A DNA stretch of 64,000 bases from Stromatinia cepivora. Its lineage: Eukaryota; Ascomycota; Leotiomycetes; Helotiales; Sclerotiniaceae. Of this stretch, positions 24,921-37,142 are shown piece by piece (position 1 is the stretch's first letter; every line of letters starts with the position of its first letter). The stretch covers positions 434,001-498,000 of the forward strand of contig RCTD01000006.1 in assembly GCA_014898415.1 (NCBI GenBank), written 5' to 3'. A program made the position numbers and the translations under genes. The notes under the pieces were generated by a model that saw nothing but the letters and a program-made list of their open reading frames with translations, searched no databases and was not told where the DNA came from.

Positions 24921-26398
24921 TTACAAATCCTGCAACTTCACCAGAACCTTCTTTCCAATGCCATTTTTCGTCAGAAGATCAACGCCAAAGCTCACCCCTG
25001 CAAATCCCGTCGCAACTATTTCCCCATCATTCGGCTCTAATAATCCTTTCCAGAGGAGACTTTCGAGTCTCGGGATTAGCTTTTCTACAGCGCGGTTTAC
25101 GGCGTCACCTGTTGGTTCTCCGTATTTGCCAATTTGTCCGAGGTGGACGTGGTAGATGCTGATGTCCTTTTGTTCTTCGATTGTATCCCTATTTTCAGTT
25201 ATTAGCTCGGATCAATATGCCGATCGCGAGAGGTATTTCCATACCAATCATTTGTAGTTGAGAATGTTTTCTTTTGTGTTTTGGCCGTCGACTTAGTTTT
25301 CAAAGCTGCTAGGGCTACGGCGGAACTCGCAGCTGAAGCATCGAGTATGCCGGCAAAGTCTCCTGATGTAATGGATTCGATTTCAGATAATTGATTTTCG
25401 GTAGATTGTTTATAGTCAAAGGTAGCATCTGCACCGGCGGATTTGGCAATCTGGACAGAGAGATTAGTTCCTACCCATAGCTCATCGCGAACTCATTATA
25501 ACTGTACGAAACTCACCTCAACACTGGACTGTGAGCACGAAGCGAGGACTTGGTATCCAGATAGTTTCGCAAGCTAAATTGCATCAATATCACTGTATAC
25601 AGACTTCATTGTAGAAAAGCTGACCTTGATACCATATTGACCAACAGTCGACGCACCTCCTAGCACAATAAACCATTCTGGTTGATTTTCTCGGGAGGCA
25701 GGATACATGATATCATTTCCCTCATCCAGACAAATCGCAGCCGTCTACGAGATCCGTAATCAGCATTCGTCATCCACACCCTAACACAACAACCATCAAT
25801 TAAAAGGAGATATCCTCACCAATAGCCCGACCCCAATCGTGGCAGCTTCTTCTGTCGAAACCCTTTCCGGCCTCTTAAACGCCAATTTCTCATCCATTAA
25901 ATGCTATATATTATCAAACGATCATTAGCCTCTTGCATTCAGCTCACATAACCTCACCGCAAAACATAAAATACCAAATGTAATATATAAAAACTCCCAA
26001 CATACAAACTCCTGAAAAGTGCCATGCGCCACCGCACCCGTCCTCGCACACCCAAAAACCCCATCTCCCACTCTAAACTTCGTGACTTCGGGGCCCGTTT
26101 CAACAACAACACCAGAGGCATCGCAACCAAGAACGATAGGGTAGCTAGGGATTAGGAGACCGGTTGTACGCATTAGGTTGTCCCTTCATTATTGTCTTAG
26201 CTGATGAGATTCAATTGGAGTCAATTCGGAAAGAGGAAGAGGTTTAGGGTGATATAAGAGGTGCGAGAGAACTTACAAGGGATTAATACCCGTAACGAGC
26301 GATTTAACTAAAATCTGATGTTTGCCCGGAACGGGTTTCTCGAGATCATCGACGACTTGCCAGGGAGCATTGGGGCTTGTGATTATTACGCCTTTCAT
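24921..26398 (-). CDS. Medium-chain reductase, zinc-binding-alcohol-dehydrogenase-like / trans-enoyl-reductase-like
   Basis: Seven exons (26277-26398, 26006-26183, 25820-25903, 25625-25744, 25517-25573, 25245-25450, 24921-25188) give 344 aa, the usual MDR length. The GroES-like N-terminal half shows INPLDNLMR and PIVLGCDASGVVVETG; the cofactor half shows EEAATIGVGLLTAA and the nucleotide-binding motif VLGGASTVGQYGIKLAKLSG, followed by SAGADATFDYK. Structural-zinc cysteines of classical alcohol dehydrogenases are absent, so this is the quinone-oxidoreductase or trans-enoyl-reductase type using NADPH. Genes of this type occur both as stand-alone enzymes (CipB-like) and as partners of polyketide synthases; no such synthase lies in the window. 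All seven junctions keep phase. Confidence 0.92.
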
Positions 26399-28011
26399 TT
26401 TGTATGTATTTCAATTAAATTTCTTCACGATTAAAAGAATTGGGAATGATTGAGAACTTGAGGATAATTGCAAACAGCAATCTCAATAAGTAAGAGCGTG
26501 TGCGAAGAGCTCCAACAAAAGTCGTTCAATTGTTGAATATAATGGTTCGATATAAAATGGTGGTCTTACCCCTCCTTTGTTACATTTACCCCTCATTTAA
26601 GCTTCCACAAACGAGGCTGGGGTTTGTGCTATTTACGCGACGGGATTTTTTGTGGCCAATGGCATGTTGGGATTTCAGCCCTTGAGGAATTTTTGAAGTT
26701 TGATGCGTTACATTTTAGGAGATATGGAGATATGGAAGTTGTTGGGTTGGCTGGATTCCCGTCCTAGAACACCCATTTACCACTTTGGGATAGCTTATAG
26801 GTGGAAAATATGAGGCGACCAACGAGTATATTATAGGTAGAATGGTATGTTTTGTACGGGGTATCGTATGTTCGATGGACTTGTGCTATCGCTGGGGGTT
26901 TGTATTGAGTATACTCAATTGTTACACATCATTCGAGCGATTCGACAGTATCCCAAAAGAGTAATGGCGCCTCTATAGTAGCATATTTAACATACTATAC
27001 TTTTGCAACTCTTAATTATCTCTAACTTCCTGAGTTTTCGGGTTTTTTCTATCGTGTCTCTTCAATTACTAAGTGATTCTTCTGCGGTGTGAATCACGTC
27101 TCTTAACTGAGGCCAGCACTTCCTCGCCCTAGAAAACACCAGCGGCAAATATACAATCAACTTGCGAAGGCAGCAGAGTACCGCGCGCTTAATATGTCGC
27201 TCGAGCCCAGAATAATAGGTGCCAGACCCATTCGCGATATACAAACATAAACCCCTCTCGAGCAAAATTGGGGAGCGAGTGAATAGGTGATAGATCAGAC
27301 GAACAGGTGCTAAACTACCTAGACAGACAGCATAAAAAGTGAAAGGTTCGACCGATGACTGCCAATTACATGAGGATTGGGGTAGATGCAGGGTAAGACG
27401 AGAGAACTTTTTTATTCGAATGAATAGATACTAAATATTTTGGAGACGTGCAAGATGAGACTTTCCAGCTAATAGTATGGAAGAATAATAGAGAGGGAGG
27501 TGAAAGTGATAGTGATAGTGAATGAAAAGTATAGATTTTCAATGAATGGAGAGTTGGGGAAGTTGGAAGTATTGATAGATATAAGTGTATAAAAGTTTAA
27601 GAATGATCGTGAAAGCAATATCAGACAAACACCTAATCCGACGAGGTGGAGAATCTCCCTACCCAAAATAAACAAACTTCAAGTACTCGCTCATTGTGTT
27701 CAGACAATAGTGTCGTATACAATCCTCACAGAACTCGCGAAACAAAATCAATACAATATACGAATACTCGTCCAATAAATAATACCAAGTTAGACGTGAA
27801 CCTAAGCTAAATTAGATGAACATCTATCTCTGTTCGCATACGTAACCTTACAATACAAGAAATTAGCTAACAAAATGAACAAAAAGACAAAATGTAAAGA
27901 AGACAAAATTAGAATGAATAATAGACGAAACAATCCAGACAATAGATAAAACGAATAGGCGACGTCTAGCTTTCGCAGACATGCAAATTGCAACCAAGTT
28001 ATTTCGCCAAG
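26399..28011. other. Long intergenic region
   Basis: About 1.6 kb without a supportable gene. AT-rich, with purine-rich runs near 27460-27560. Small open frames (27062-27265, 27469-27675) have no features. Confidence 0.5.
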
Positions 28012-28461
28012 CTAAATAGTGAATACCAGAACATCACCATTTTGACGCCCTTTAAGGGTATTGACTGATTCCATTCTTCTCACTTGACAAGAATCATTAC
28101 AGAAACTTCTACGCCCATAATCAAGCGCTGTGCAATATTCAGTGCCTCGGAATGTGAGGTTGGGAATACATTGTCTATTCGGCGTGAAAGTGTACATTAG
28201 TTGTGTATGATCTTGTTCTGTTTTACTCGAGTATATCTGACAGCACATGATGGTGACTTGATGACGTACAGGTCTCCGAAGCAAGTCAATGCCTGAGTGT
28301 TTTAGCTTATTAAAGTAAATTCTGAAGTGATAAAGCCAGTTGGAGACTTCAACATATGGATCTCGTGACTGCAAGAGATTTAGAAATCCATGTCGCGTTA
28401 AGCAGGGGGCACTATCTCTCGATGAAGGTGTTTTAATTGAATTTCTATATACAATTAACAT
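28012..28461 (-). CDS. Possible small cysteine-rich hypothetical protein (149 codons)
   Basis: An ATG-initiated frame of 149 codons lies alone in intergenic sequence. The second half has spaced cysteines (MCCQIY, NRQCIPN, TEYCTALD, RSFCNDSCQ). There is no signal peptide at the proposed N-terminus and no domain I recognise. An upstream exon or a chance frame are both possible; a frame of this length can arise by chance in about 60% AT sequence. Confidence 0.22.
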   Translation of the reverse strand: MLIVYRNSIKTPSSRDSAPCLTRHGFLNLLQSRDPYVEVSNWLYHFRIYFNKLKHSGIDLLRRPVRHQVTIMCCQIYSSKTEQDHTQLMYTFTPNRQCIPNLTFRGTEYCTALDYGRRSFCNDSCQVRRMESVNTLKGRQNGDVLVFTI

Positions 28462-28637
28462 CTTTCTAATATGTCAATGGCACGTCTGAAAATTCCACAA
28501 CTTCATTATGTAGTCCGATTAGAACCTTCCGTTATGTTCATCTTTGATTTCATTTGTTCGTTTCGCTCATCCATCAACTAGTGTCTTATGATTCTAAATC
28601 AACTCTTCCCCTGATTTTGATTCTCGGCTACTTCATC
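28462..28637. other. Short 3' flank of PQ-loop gene
   Basis: Nothing recognisable between the hypothetical frame and the PQ-loop stop codon. Confidence 0.4.
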
Positions 28638-29552
28638 TCATGATAACCGAGCATCTTTCTCCCCGAGTGGCGTCCTATAGCCATCATTCTTCTTATTTCC
28701 ATGCCCATCTCCATACATCCAAAATTGCACACCCAAGAACAAATCGCAACACATCTGGAACATGCCACAAAGTTTGAAAGCCCATGGTATAGCACTTGTG
28801 GCAGTAAAAAACCAGAACATCTTCATTATATCACCGGCAATCCAGCTGGCCATGACTGAAAAGCGGAAACCTTTACACGATCGAGATTTGTGGTTGGCAA
28901 TGATTTGGGGAATTGGAAGTGTTGCTTCTACACCAAGACCAATGTAGCCGATTGCGTCGGAGTAGATGGAATAGAACCATGGGGCTGGAGAGAGGATCAA
29001 TTCGCATGCGATGAGGGCTATAAATAAGTAGAGGAGGAACTGCCAATAACTGCGAGTTTATTCGTTAGCATTTCGAAAGAGTCTTGTAAGAAACAAGTAA
29101 AACAAATGCATACGGTTTCGGGGAACGCCATTGCCAGAAGTTATATGGTCTTGACACTCCAAAATCTCCTTCCCTATGTCCAACGAATGGCATAGCAGCA
29201 TCTCCCCCTTTTGACGACGGCGACGGTCGATGATCGAGCGCAACTTTCAATAGCATAGTCTGCATTGTAATCATAATGAATGACTGTATCAACAAGGAGG
29301 TATCGAATTGGGCCCCGGGATAGTAGAAAATTCTACAATGGAGAAGATTAGCACCAAGTTTCCCAACGCTCATTGCAATACGGCATACCTCAAAAACGAT
29401 GCGACAAGCATAATCAGAGGGATATCTAAAGAAAACCCCGCGCTAGATTTGCTCCGATGTATCGAGTATGTCTGATCCGCATATGAGGTTATGGGAGATA
29501 TTATGATAAACATAGGGGCTATGTAGCCAGTAATGAATGAAATGAGGCCCAT
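28638..29552 (-). CDS. PQ-loop repeat membrane protein (SLC66A2 / yeast Any1-like)
   Basis: Three exons (29389-29552, 29114-29332, 28638-29049) encode 264 aa with about seven hydrophobic spans. Two PQ-loop-type repeats are visible: the first near the N-terminus (SYADQTYSIHRSKSSAGFS after a membrane span), the second in GVEATLPIPQIIANHKSRSC, with the Pro-Gln pair before the conserved SxxG segment (SCKGFRFSVMASW). This arrangement with a cytosolic linker between repeats fits the SLC66A2/Any1 group, linked in yeast and animals to phospholipid asymmetry in Golgi and endosomes (family knowledge, function here inferred). It is divergent from the GRF zinc-finger gene across 409 bp. Confidence 0.88.
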
Positions 29553-29961
29553 TTTGAGGAAATCGGTTTTGGCTTCAAGCCAGGACTGGCAGATATGAGT
29601 AGATTCTATAATAAAAATTCCATAGAAACCGAAAAGATGTTACAAAATAACAATTGGAAAGAAGTAAATTAAGTGTTCAGAGTAACTTGATCTATAATTA
29701 TTTCTAGATAATAGATTCGAAGATTGATAACATAATACTCATGTCGGTACTTATTTTATCCGCTATCCGAAGTTCGTCCGACGGAATTTCTAATTGACTT
29801 TCTGATAAGATAACGAATAAGGTCACTGGTTGCGATGGTGACAATGTCAACAAGAGGGGAAATAAGGAAATGTTTCATGCCACCACTGCTACTTCATATG
29901 ATAATATTCTTGTCAAGTTACTTCTTTTACATACACTTGCATCCCACAATAATATTACCTA
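29553..29961. promoter_or_regulatory. Divergent promoter region between PQ-loop and GRF zinc-finger genes
   Basis: 409 bp separate two divergent start codons and must hold both promoters. No specific binding site can be named from sequence. Confidence 0.5.
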
Positions 29962-31066
29962 ATGTATAGTCTATTTAATTCACCTCAAAAGCGCAAAGGC
30001 GCATCACCTTCTAAAGTTGCTCTCAATGGACTCTTTTCTGATGGAAATTGGCAGTGTAAATACTCCGGAACAATATGCCCATTTATCTCAAGCTAACATA
30101 GCGATAGGCAACTGCAATCCAAGACTACCAGCTGTTCGATTTCAAGTTAAGAAAGAAGGACCAAATAAAGGTCGATGGTTCTACACATGTCAAGAACCAA
30201 AGGAGACTGCATGTGGATTCTTTCTGTGGGATGATAAAGCGAAGGGAAGAGAGATGGGCGCAGTATTAAACAATACAAGAACAGAATCTCATACTCCCGA
30301 CTCGCGCGAACCAGTAACTCCATCGAAAGATAAAAGGACTTTGGAGGGGCATGCGATGGCTAGCAATAAATGGCTTGAAGATCTCGGAACGAAGGAAGAT
30401 GATGAATTCGGCGCATGGCCTTTAACTCGAGAGGATGAGGAGAAAGTGGTTAAGACGGTTGAGAGGACAGATCCTGGAAGTTTTCCAGAGACTCCAAGGA
30501 AGGGGATGGATAGTAGGACAGCGACACCGGGAAGCAAAAGGAAACGAGCCGAAGAAGAGAGTAATGGCGCCAATATGTATCCTACGCCTGCGACAAAAGG
30601 TACACGAGATGAAGATATTTTTGGCACCCCATCTACAAGCCGTAAAAGATTAAATGGTGGCATATGGGATGGGAATGAACGATCTGCTCTGTTCAGTCCC
30701 TCGGAAACGCCTTCTCCCATGCGATTTAAGAACATTACAATGGGCCCACCCCCAAAATTCATCGCCTCCCCTTCCAAGAGCAGCACAGGGGATCCGCAAC
30801 AAAGCTACGACATGACCGAAGAGATTATGGATCTCCTAAAGGATCAACATATCGACGAGAAAGTCGACGTCAAATTACGCCAAATGTTAATCAGGCATGC
30901 GCTTAAAATATCCGGCATTGTGAAGGGTAGGGATATCACACGAGTGGCTCTGAAAAGCAAAGATACGAAAATCGCAGAGCTTCAACAACGGATTACGGCT
31001 CTGGAACATAAACATGATATGGATCAAGCGGTGATCAAGCGGCTGAGGGATCAGAATGCTGGATAG
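29962..31066 (+). CDS. GRF-type zinc-finger protein with C-terminal coiled coil
   Basis: Two exons (29962-30055, 30108-31066) give 350 aa. The 52-nt intron (AGCTAAC branch site) splits the first zinc ligand; splicing creates the GRF finger with Cys32, Cys34, Cys59 and Cys67 around VKKEGPNKGRWFYTC and ACGFFLWDD. GRF fingers bind single-stranded nucleic acid in APE2, TOP3A and NEIL3. The rest is a low-complexity, Thr/Pro/Ser-rich region with several SP/TP sites and a KRKR stretch that may be a nuclear signal, ending in a heptad region (about residues 312-349, IAELQQRITALEHKHD). No catalytic domain is visible, so this is a stand-alone adaptor rather than one of the known nucleases. Start choice matters: the ATG at 29962 is needed to complete the finger. 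Confidence 0.85.
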
Positions 31067-31671
31067 GACGCACTTGCTTGGGTATGAGACACTCTCAAGC
31101 AGCGTCATAGGTAGGCAACCAATTTGAAGCTCACCTCTCACACAACTCTAAAGACATGATTTATTTTGTCGATAGAATTATATACCCACTATCTGATTGC
31201 TCACTATGGCCCTAGACATCAATGGGTGATTTTAGTCCCTCACTTATCCCCCCCTCAATGCTTAAGAAAAAGTCGAACACTTGCGGTTTGATTTCCGGAG
31301 ATAGGAGACCGATTGCTTGGAGATGGTAATGACATTTTCTGTTGAATGTGGATGAACTGATGTTTTATTCGGCGGGAAAGCTCTTCATCGGCCTCTGTAT
31401 ATGAAGACCGCCAGAAGCGTCAGAACTTACTTGCTCAATGATATTTCAGATTTCTGATGCTTGTGCATCCACGGTATGCATTTACGGTAGTTTGATCAAA
31501 TATATAAGAATAAGAATCCCTACTTGAGGAAACGAAAACATTTCTTGATATTCGCGTGATAACCATCTATCTCATATCTACCCCTAAAACTCCATCAAAA
31601 CTAATGCATGCAATGATATCTTTCCCAATTCTAGCCATTTTTATCCGTAGATCCCATTCAAATCGCTACTA
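31067..31671. other. Convergent intergenic region
   Basis: About 600 bp between the GRF gene (+) and ADE6 (-) stop codons. No gene seen. Confidence 0.55.
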
Positions 31672-34600
31672 TCAACCAACCCATCTTCTGGCACTCTTGA
31701 ACATCCTCACCCAAGGTCCAAATTCTCCCCATTCCTCTGCGCTCTCCTTTGGCACATAACTACCCACATCTGCCATGATCGTTCTCTCGGGATGTGGCAT
31801 CATAGCCAATACTCTTCCATCCAAACTTCTAACCGCCGCAATACCTTCGGGACTGCCGTTTGGATTATATGGGTATCTCATTGTTGGCTTATCAAAGTTA
31901 TCGGTATATCTGATTGGGATGAGATTATCGGCATTCAAGGCTCTCAAGTCGGCGTCGTTCTTGAAGGAAGCTCGACCTTCACCATGCGAGACAACGATAG
32001 GTAAGGAACTTCCATTCATACCGTGGAGGAAAACAGATGGCTTCTTGGCATCGTCTTGGATCTTGACCATGCTGACTCTGCCTTCGAATTGTTGAGATTG
32101 GTTATCAACGAAAACAGGCCAATGAGAAGTGCCAGGAATAAGTTCGGATATGCGACTAAGCATTTGACAACCATTGCAAACACCCAATGCAAAGGTATCT
32201 GGGCGTTTGAAGAAATTTTCAAACTCTGGTCGGGCTTTTTGTTCATGCATAAGAATAGAATTTGCCCAACCACGACCAGCACCGAGGACATCACCATAAG
32301 AGAAACCACCACAGGCAGCAATACCAACAAAGTTAGCGAGAGGATAATGTCCAGAGATAATGTCAGTCATGTGCACATCAATAGGATCAAATCCTGCAGC
32401 CTTGAAAGCGAATGCCATTTCGGCGTGACCATTAACTCCTTGTTCACGGAGGATAGCCACGCGAGGTGCCTTTGCGAAGGCAGATGTGATTGATGCTGTC
32501 AATGGAAGAATATTCTCCTTAGGTTCGTAGGTAAGGGTATAATGAAGACCAGGGTCACGGTCATTTTTAATGTCCTCAAATTCAACATCAGCACAATCAA
32601 CGTTGTCTCTAAGACGTTGCATCTGGTAGGATGTTTTAGTCCACTGTTGCTGAAGCTCAGATCTGGGCATATGTAAGATTGGCTTCTGTCCATAGCGAAT
32701 GGCGAGCTGCTGTTTCGATGCAGCTGGCACTCGACCAATCTTTCTGATGAGCCCTGGGGGAGGACCACAAGTAGCAAAACACCTCATGAAGTTGACCTCG
32801 TCCGATTTTCGGACTTGGAAAACAGCACCAAGTTCTTCACTGAATAAAGCTTCAATCACATGAGATGGGGATGCGCTTTTGGAAACTCCATCAAGCATGA
32901 TCTCAGTGCCACATCGCCCAGCAAACATCATTTCAGCGATCGTAGTTAATAAACCACCATCTGAGATATCATGATAAGCCAACACAACGCCTGACTCGTG
33001 TAATTGTTGTAAAGCATCGAAGTAGTCGACAATGAGATCAGTGTCCCTTACATCTGGCGCTTCATCTCCAACCTGGCCGAAAGATTGAGCAAGTGCTGAC
33101 CCACCCAAGGCTTTGTGACCTTGAGCAAGGTCAACATACATTAATGTAGTTTCTCCAACATCTTCCAATCTTCGAAGTGCAGGTGTCCATGTATTACGAA
33201 CATTTGCGACTGGTGCAAAGGCTGAGATAACTACAGTCATAGGAGCTGTGACTGTTTTAGAGTCTCCAGTCTTCTGGTCCTTCCACGACGCCTTCATTGA
33301 TGTTGAGTCTTTGCCGACGGGAATACTGACTCCTAGCTTAGGGCAGAGATCCATTCCAATTGCTTGAACTGCGTCATACAAAGCTGCACCCTCACCAGGT
33401 TGGTTCACTGCGGCCATCCAATTTGCGGATAAACGGATGCGAGGTAAGTTGCCTAGAAGATGTGCTGCTCCAATATTCATCAAACTTTCGGCAACAGCCA
33501 TTCTAGCCGACGCTGCAGCCGATATCAAAGCCAACGTAGGCTTTTCACCCATAGCCATAGCTTCACCAGTCTTCAATTTGCCACCAATGTTAAGAGCAGT
33601 AGCTGTGACAGCTACATCTGCGACAGGGGTTTGCCATGGTCCAACCATTTGGTCACGAACCGTCAAACCTCCCACTGAACGATCGCCGATGGTAATGAGG
33701 AAGGATTTGGAGCCAACGGATGGTAGAGAAAAGACGCGCTCGATGGCCATTCTTAAGAGATCATGATCAGGAATGTGTGGATAAGCTTCCTTAAGAGACT
33801 TCTCTGCGTTGAATGGAAGAAGCTGCGGCTTCCTGGACTGGACGATTCTGTCCAGCTTCCTATCCTTAGGGAACAAGGTAGACATAGGAAGATCGATAGG
33901 CGTAGGATGCTCTGTAGAATCCCGGTCAGTCACCACAAGTCTGGCAACTCCATCTTGATCTTTAGGAACAACCGTTCCAACATTGGAGAAGCCACATCGT
34001 TCACGTTCTGTAGACAATTAGTATTGAGTTTACCATTTTCTGAGACAAGACTTACTAGCAATGCTGGTAAATCTAGCAAGATCTTCCTTATTGACGATCA
34101 AGACGTAGCGTTCTTGAGCTTCGCAGCACCAGATTTGTAGAGGACTCATACTGCCATCCGCACTTTCAACATTTCTAAGCTCGAATTTACCACCATACCC
34201 TGCATCCTTAACAAGTTCAGGTAAAGCATTGGATAATCCACCGGCTCCTACATCATGGATGAACGCAATAGGATTTTCGTCCTTCAAAGCTCTGCAGTGA
34301 TCGATCACCATTTGGGCTCTCCGTTCCATTTCTGGGTTTCCTCGCTGAACGCTATCAAAGTCAAGCTCAACAGAGCTTTCCCCAGCAGATGTGTTACTTG
34401 AAGCTGCGCCTCCACCAAGACCAATCAGCATTGCTGGGCCACCAAGAACAATTACATGAGCTTCAGGCTTGACATCGTTGCCATTCTTTAGAGCATGTCC
34501 GGGCCTGACGGTACCGAGCCCACCAGCGATCATGATAGGTTTATGATAACCCCGGCACTCGTCCGTTGATGCATCCGCATCCGTGAGGAGAGTGCGGAAC

Positions 34601-36087
34601 GAGCCAGCGAGACATGGTCTACCAAACTCGTTGTTGAATCTGGCACTACCAATTGGTGCTTCTAACATGATATCCAAACTACTGGCATAATGTGCTGGCT
34701 TGCCAATATCCATTTCCCAGGGTTGCTTGTGTCCTGGAATCAAAAGATCTGAAATCCAGAATCCACAGAGACCAGCTTTTGGACTGGATCCTCTACCAAC
34801 AGCACCTTCATCTCTTATCTCCCCACCAGAACCGGTTGCTGCTCCCGGAAAGGGTGAAATTGCCGTAGGGTGGTTATGAGTCTCGACCTTCGCTAAAATA
34901 TGCACAACCTCCGGGGTTTGCTTCCAGCTACCAGTAGAGTATTCAGGGGCCCAATGACTTGCCATCTCTCCTTGTAACACGGCAGCATTATCGCTATATG
35001 CCGATACGGTAAAATCCGGGTTCTTCTTGTGAGTGTTTCGAATCATTTCGAACAAACTCCTATCCATATTCATACCATCGATCGTCCAGTTCGCATTAAA
35101 CTGTTTGTGTCTGCAGTGCTCAGAATTGACCTGTGCAAACATAAACAATTCGACATCGGTAGGGGACCTTCCGTGTTGAGTGTATTTCTCCACAAGGTAT
35201 TCCATTTCGGGGGTGTCTAGAGCTAGACCACGCTTCACATTATAGGCTTTTAGAACTTCAATTGGTGTTGAATCATCTACCCAAAGATCAACAACTTCCA
35301 AGGGAATTGGTTCCCCCTCTTCGAATATTTTGTGAACATCTGGTTCTCCGGCACTAAAGTTCTCGGTCATGCGGTCGTAAAGGATATCTTTAAATGGCAA
35401 ATCTTCCCCCTGAAAAATTAGGAAGTCAGTGATTGCTTTGGAAATCAATAGCATTTAATATCCAACCAAAATTTAACATCAAAGAATGTGAACTCAAATG
35501 AAACTGATTATGCTCACCTCTGCCTCAGATGGTTCGGCGAATTGTACCAAAATAGCCCGACCTCTTTCGATTCTTTGAACTTGGGATTCGAGACCACATA
35601 CATGCGCGATATTTGTGGCCTTGGAACTCCATGGGGAAAGATTTCGTGGAGTAATGTCTGGAAAATTAAGGAATTAATTAATATCGTCACTATTTAGGAA
35701 GGAACGAGGGACCATGACTGCGGACCAAGGCATGGACGAAGCGAAAAGTCGTACTCCAAAGGAAATACTCCTTTCAAACTCTCAACTGAGATGAATGGTC
35801 TTGAAGGCTCGATTTGAAAAGAATGTTTTGATATGCGATCTATGACAAATTGACAACTTACAATATATCTTACTCCCCGCTCCGGCCTCCAATATCGTCT
35901 CCGAACCTGGAAGAAGTTGTTTGATTTTGGCTTCAGTTTCGGGATCGGAATGTCGCAGATGAGTATAATGAATCCAAACACCCTTGAGTTCGACCTTCAC
36001 AGCATGAAGATCATTGATTCTAGCAGCAAGCTTCACAGCCTCCGCTGCTGTGAAGCAAGAGTCTCCAGGCAATTTGAGGTATTCCAT
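31672..36087 (-). CDS. ADE6: Phosphoribosylformylglycinamidine (FGAM) synthase, with apparent 2-bp frame break
   Basis: This catalyses ATP- and glutamine-dependent conversion of FGAR to FGAM, step four of purine synthesis, in the cytosol. Exons 35862-36087, 35518-35659, 34056-35409 and 31672-34007 would give about 1351 aa, the normal length for eukaryotic single-chain enzymes. Visible blocks: [77 protein letters not shown], and a C-terminal glutamine amidotransferase with catalytic Cys in [10 protein letters not shown] plus HPERT. The summed exon length leaves a remainder of two: AG is doubled at 35639-35642. Without the extra pair exon 2 reads [12 protein letters not shown] in phase with exon 1. 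Either the sequence has an error, the allele is broken, or exon 1 splices at another site (a phase-2 GTCAAT near 35856 is possible but weak). Confidence 0.95.
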
Positions 36088-37055
36088 GTCCAAGGGGTTG
36101 GTTGGAGTGAGAAAAGATTGATCCCCGCTGAAGAGATTTCTAGAGGCAAGATCTTATCGTTATCGTGGAGGGGTTACCTGTGAGTTATATAAAAGATAAG
36201 TTGGTGCCTTAAAGACTAGGCTCATATCCACCCAACAGCGTCCTAAAAGCATTCCGGATGAATTTGACCCCCTTCTCTCAATCACTTCTACCCCTCATCA
36301 GAATTAGTTCTTTTTCTCCGCTAGCTTATACCGGCATTTGATTTCCAAGTAAGTAGTATAATACTTAGGAAAAGCAGTCTTTATATCAAGTGAAATGAGC
36401 GACGAAATATCGAATCTCACTATTTTTGAACGAGAGTCTGATTATCTACATCTTCGACATCCTATTCCCGAAAGATATCTATCAAAGTTGTTTTTATACA
36501 AGAATAAATAAAGTCTCAAAAGACTATATTACTTCTAACAACAAATCTTAATGCACTCTAAATCATCGAGACTTCAATATCTACTTTTCCTCCTCTAACC
36601 AAAAAAGAATAATATATATATATAATACCTTTCTACACCGTAAAGTTTACTATCTCTTCTGTTTTCATTCTTCAATTTCATTCTTCAAGTCTATAATCAA
36701 ATCCCTCTCCTTAATATCTAATCTCACCTCTCATTCCTTCTTCTCTTTTACATTTCTAAAAATCTATATGACGATTCCACCTCCACCTCAGGTAGTTAAA
36801 ATGATTTGAATATTTCAATCAAATTCAACAATTCAAAGCTTCACATTGTTAAAATGCCGCCCGGAATCAATACCTTTGAACGCACAAGTGAAAGTCAAGA
36901 GACTCAACATGCCAGATTCTACCCACACGTAATCTTATCAGCACGTGAAATGCAACAAATTTATTCGATCCAAAAAACAATGACAACTCCACCTGCCCAC
37001 ACAATCCTCCACTTCAAAATTCCCCTCCCCTTTTGCTATAACAAAAAAGGAATAT
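36088..37055. other. Upstream region of ADE6
   Basis: Nearly 970 bp including the ADE6 promoter. AT-rich with a short TA repeat near 36613-36626. The open frame at 36806-37069 runs into the tRNA gene and has no features. Confidence 0.5.
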
Positions 37056-37142
37056 TCTCTCAGGCGTGAGTCGAACACGCGACATCCAGATTACAATGAA
37101 CAATTACAGTCTGACGTCATAAACCAACTAGACGACCGAGAG
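37056..37142 (-). tRNA. tRNA-Tyr (GUA anticodon) with short intron
   Basis: On the minus strand the acceptor stem CTCTCGG pairs with CTGAGAG (one G-T pair), discriminator A. The anticodon stem TCAGA pairs with TCTGG and the loop carries GTA. The T arm is CGCGTGTTCGACTCACG. An intron of about 12 nt follows position 37; tRNA-Tyr genes of eukaryotes regularly contain an intron. The D arm is GTCTAGTTGGTTTATGAC. Confidence 0.92.

Noticed and set aside
33437..34140. Plus-strand frames antisense to ADE6
   Set aside because: Mirror frames of a strongly coding minus-strand exon.
36806..37069. 87-codon plus-strand frame ending in the tRNA-Tyr gene
   Set aside because: It overlaps a clear tRNA on the other strand and has no features.
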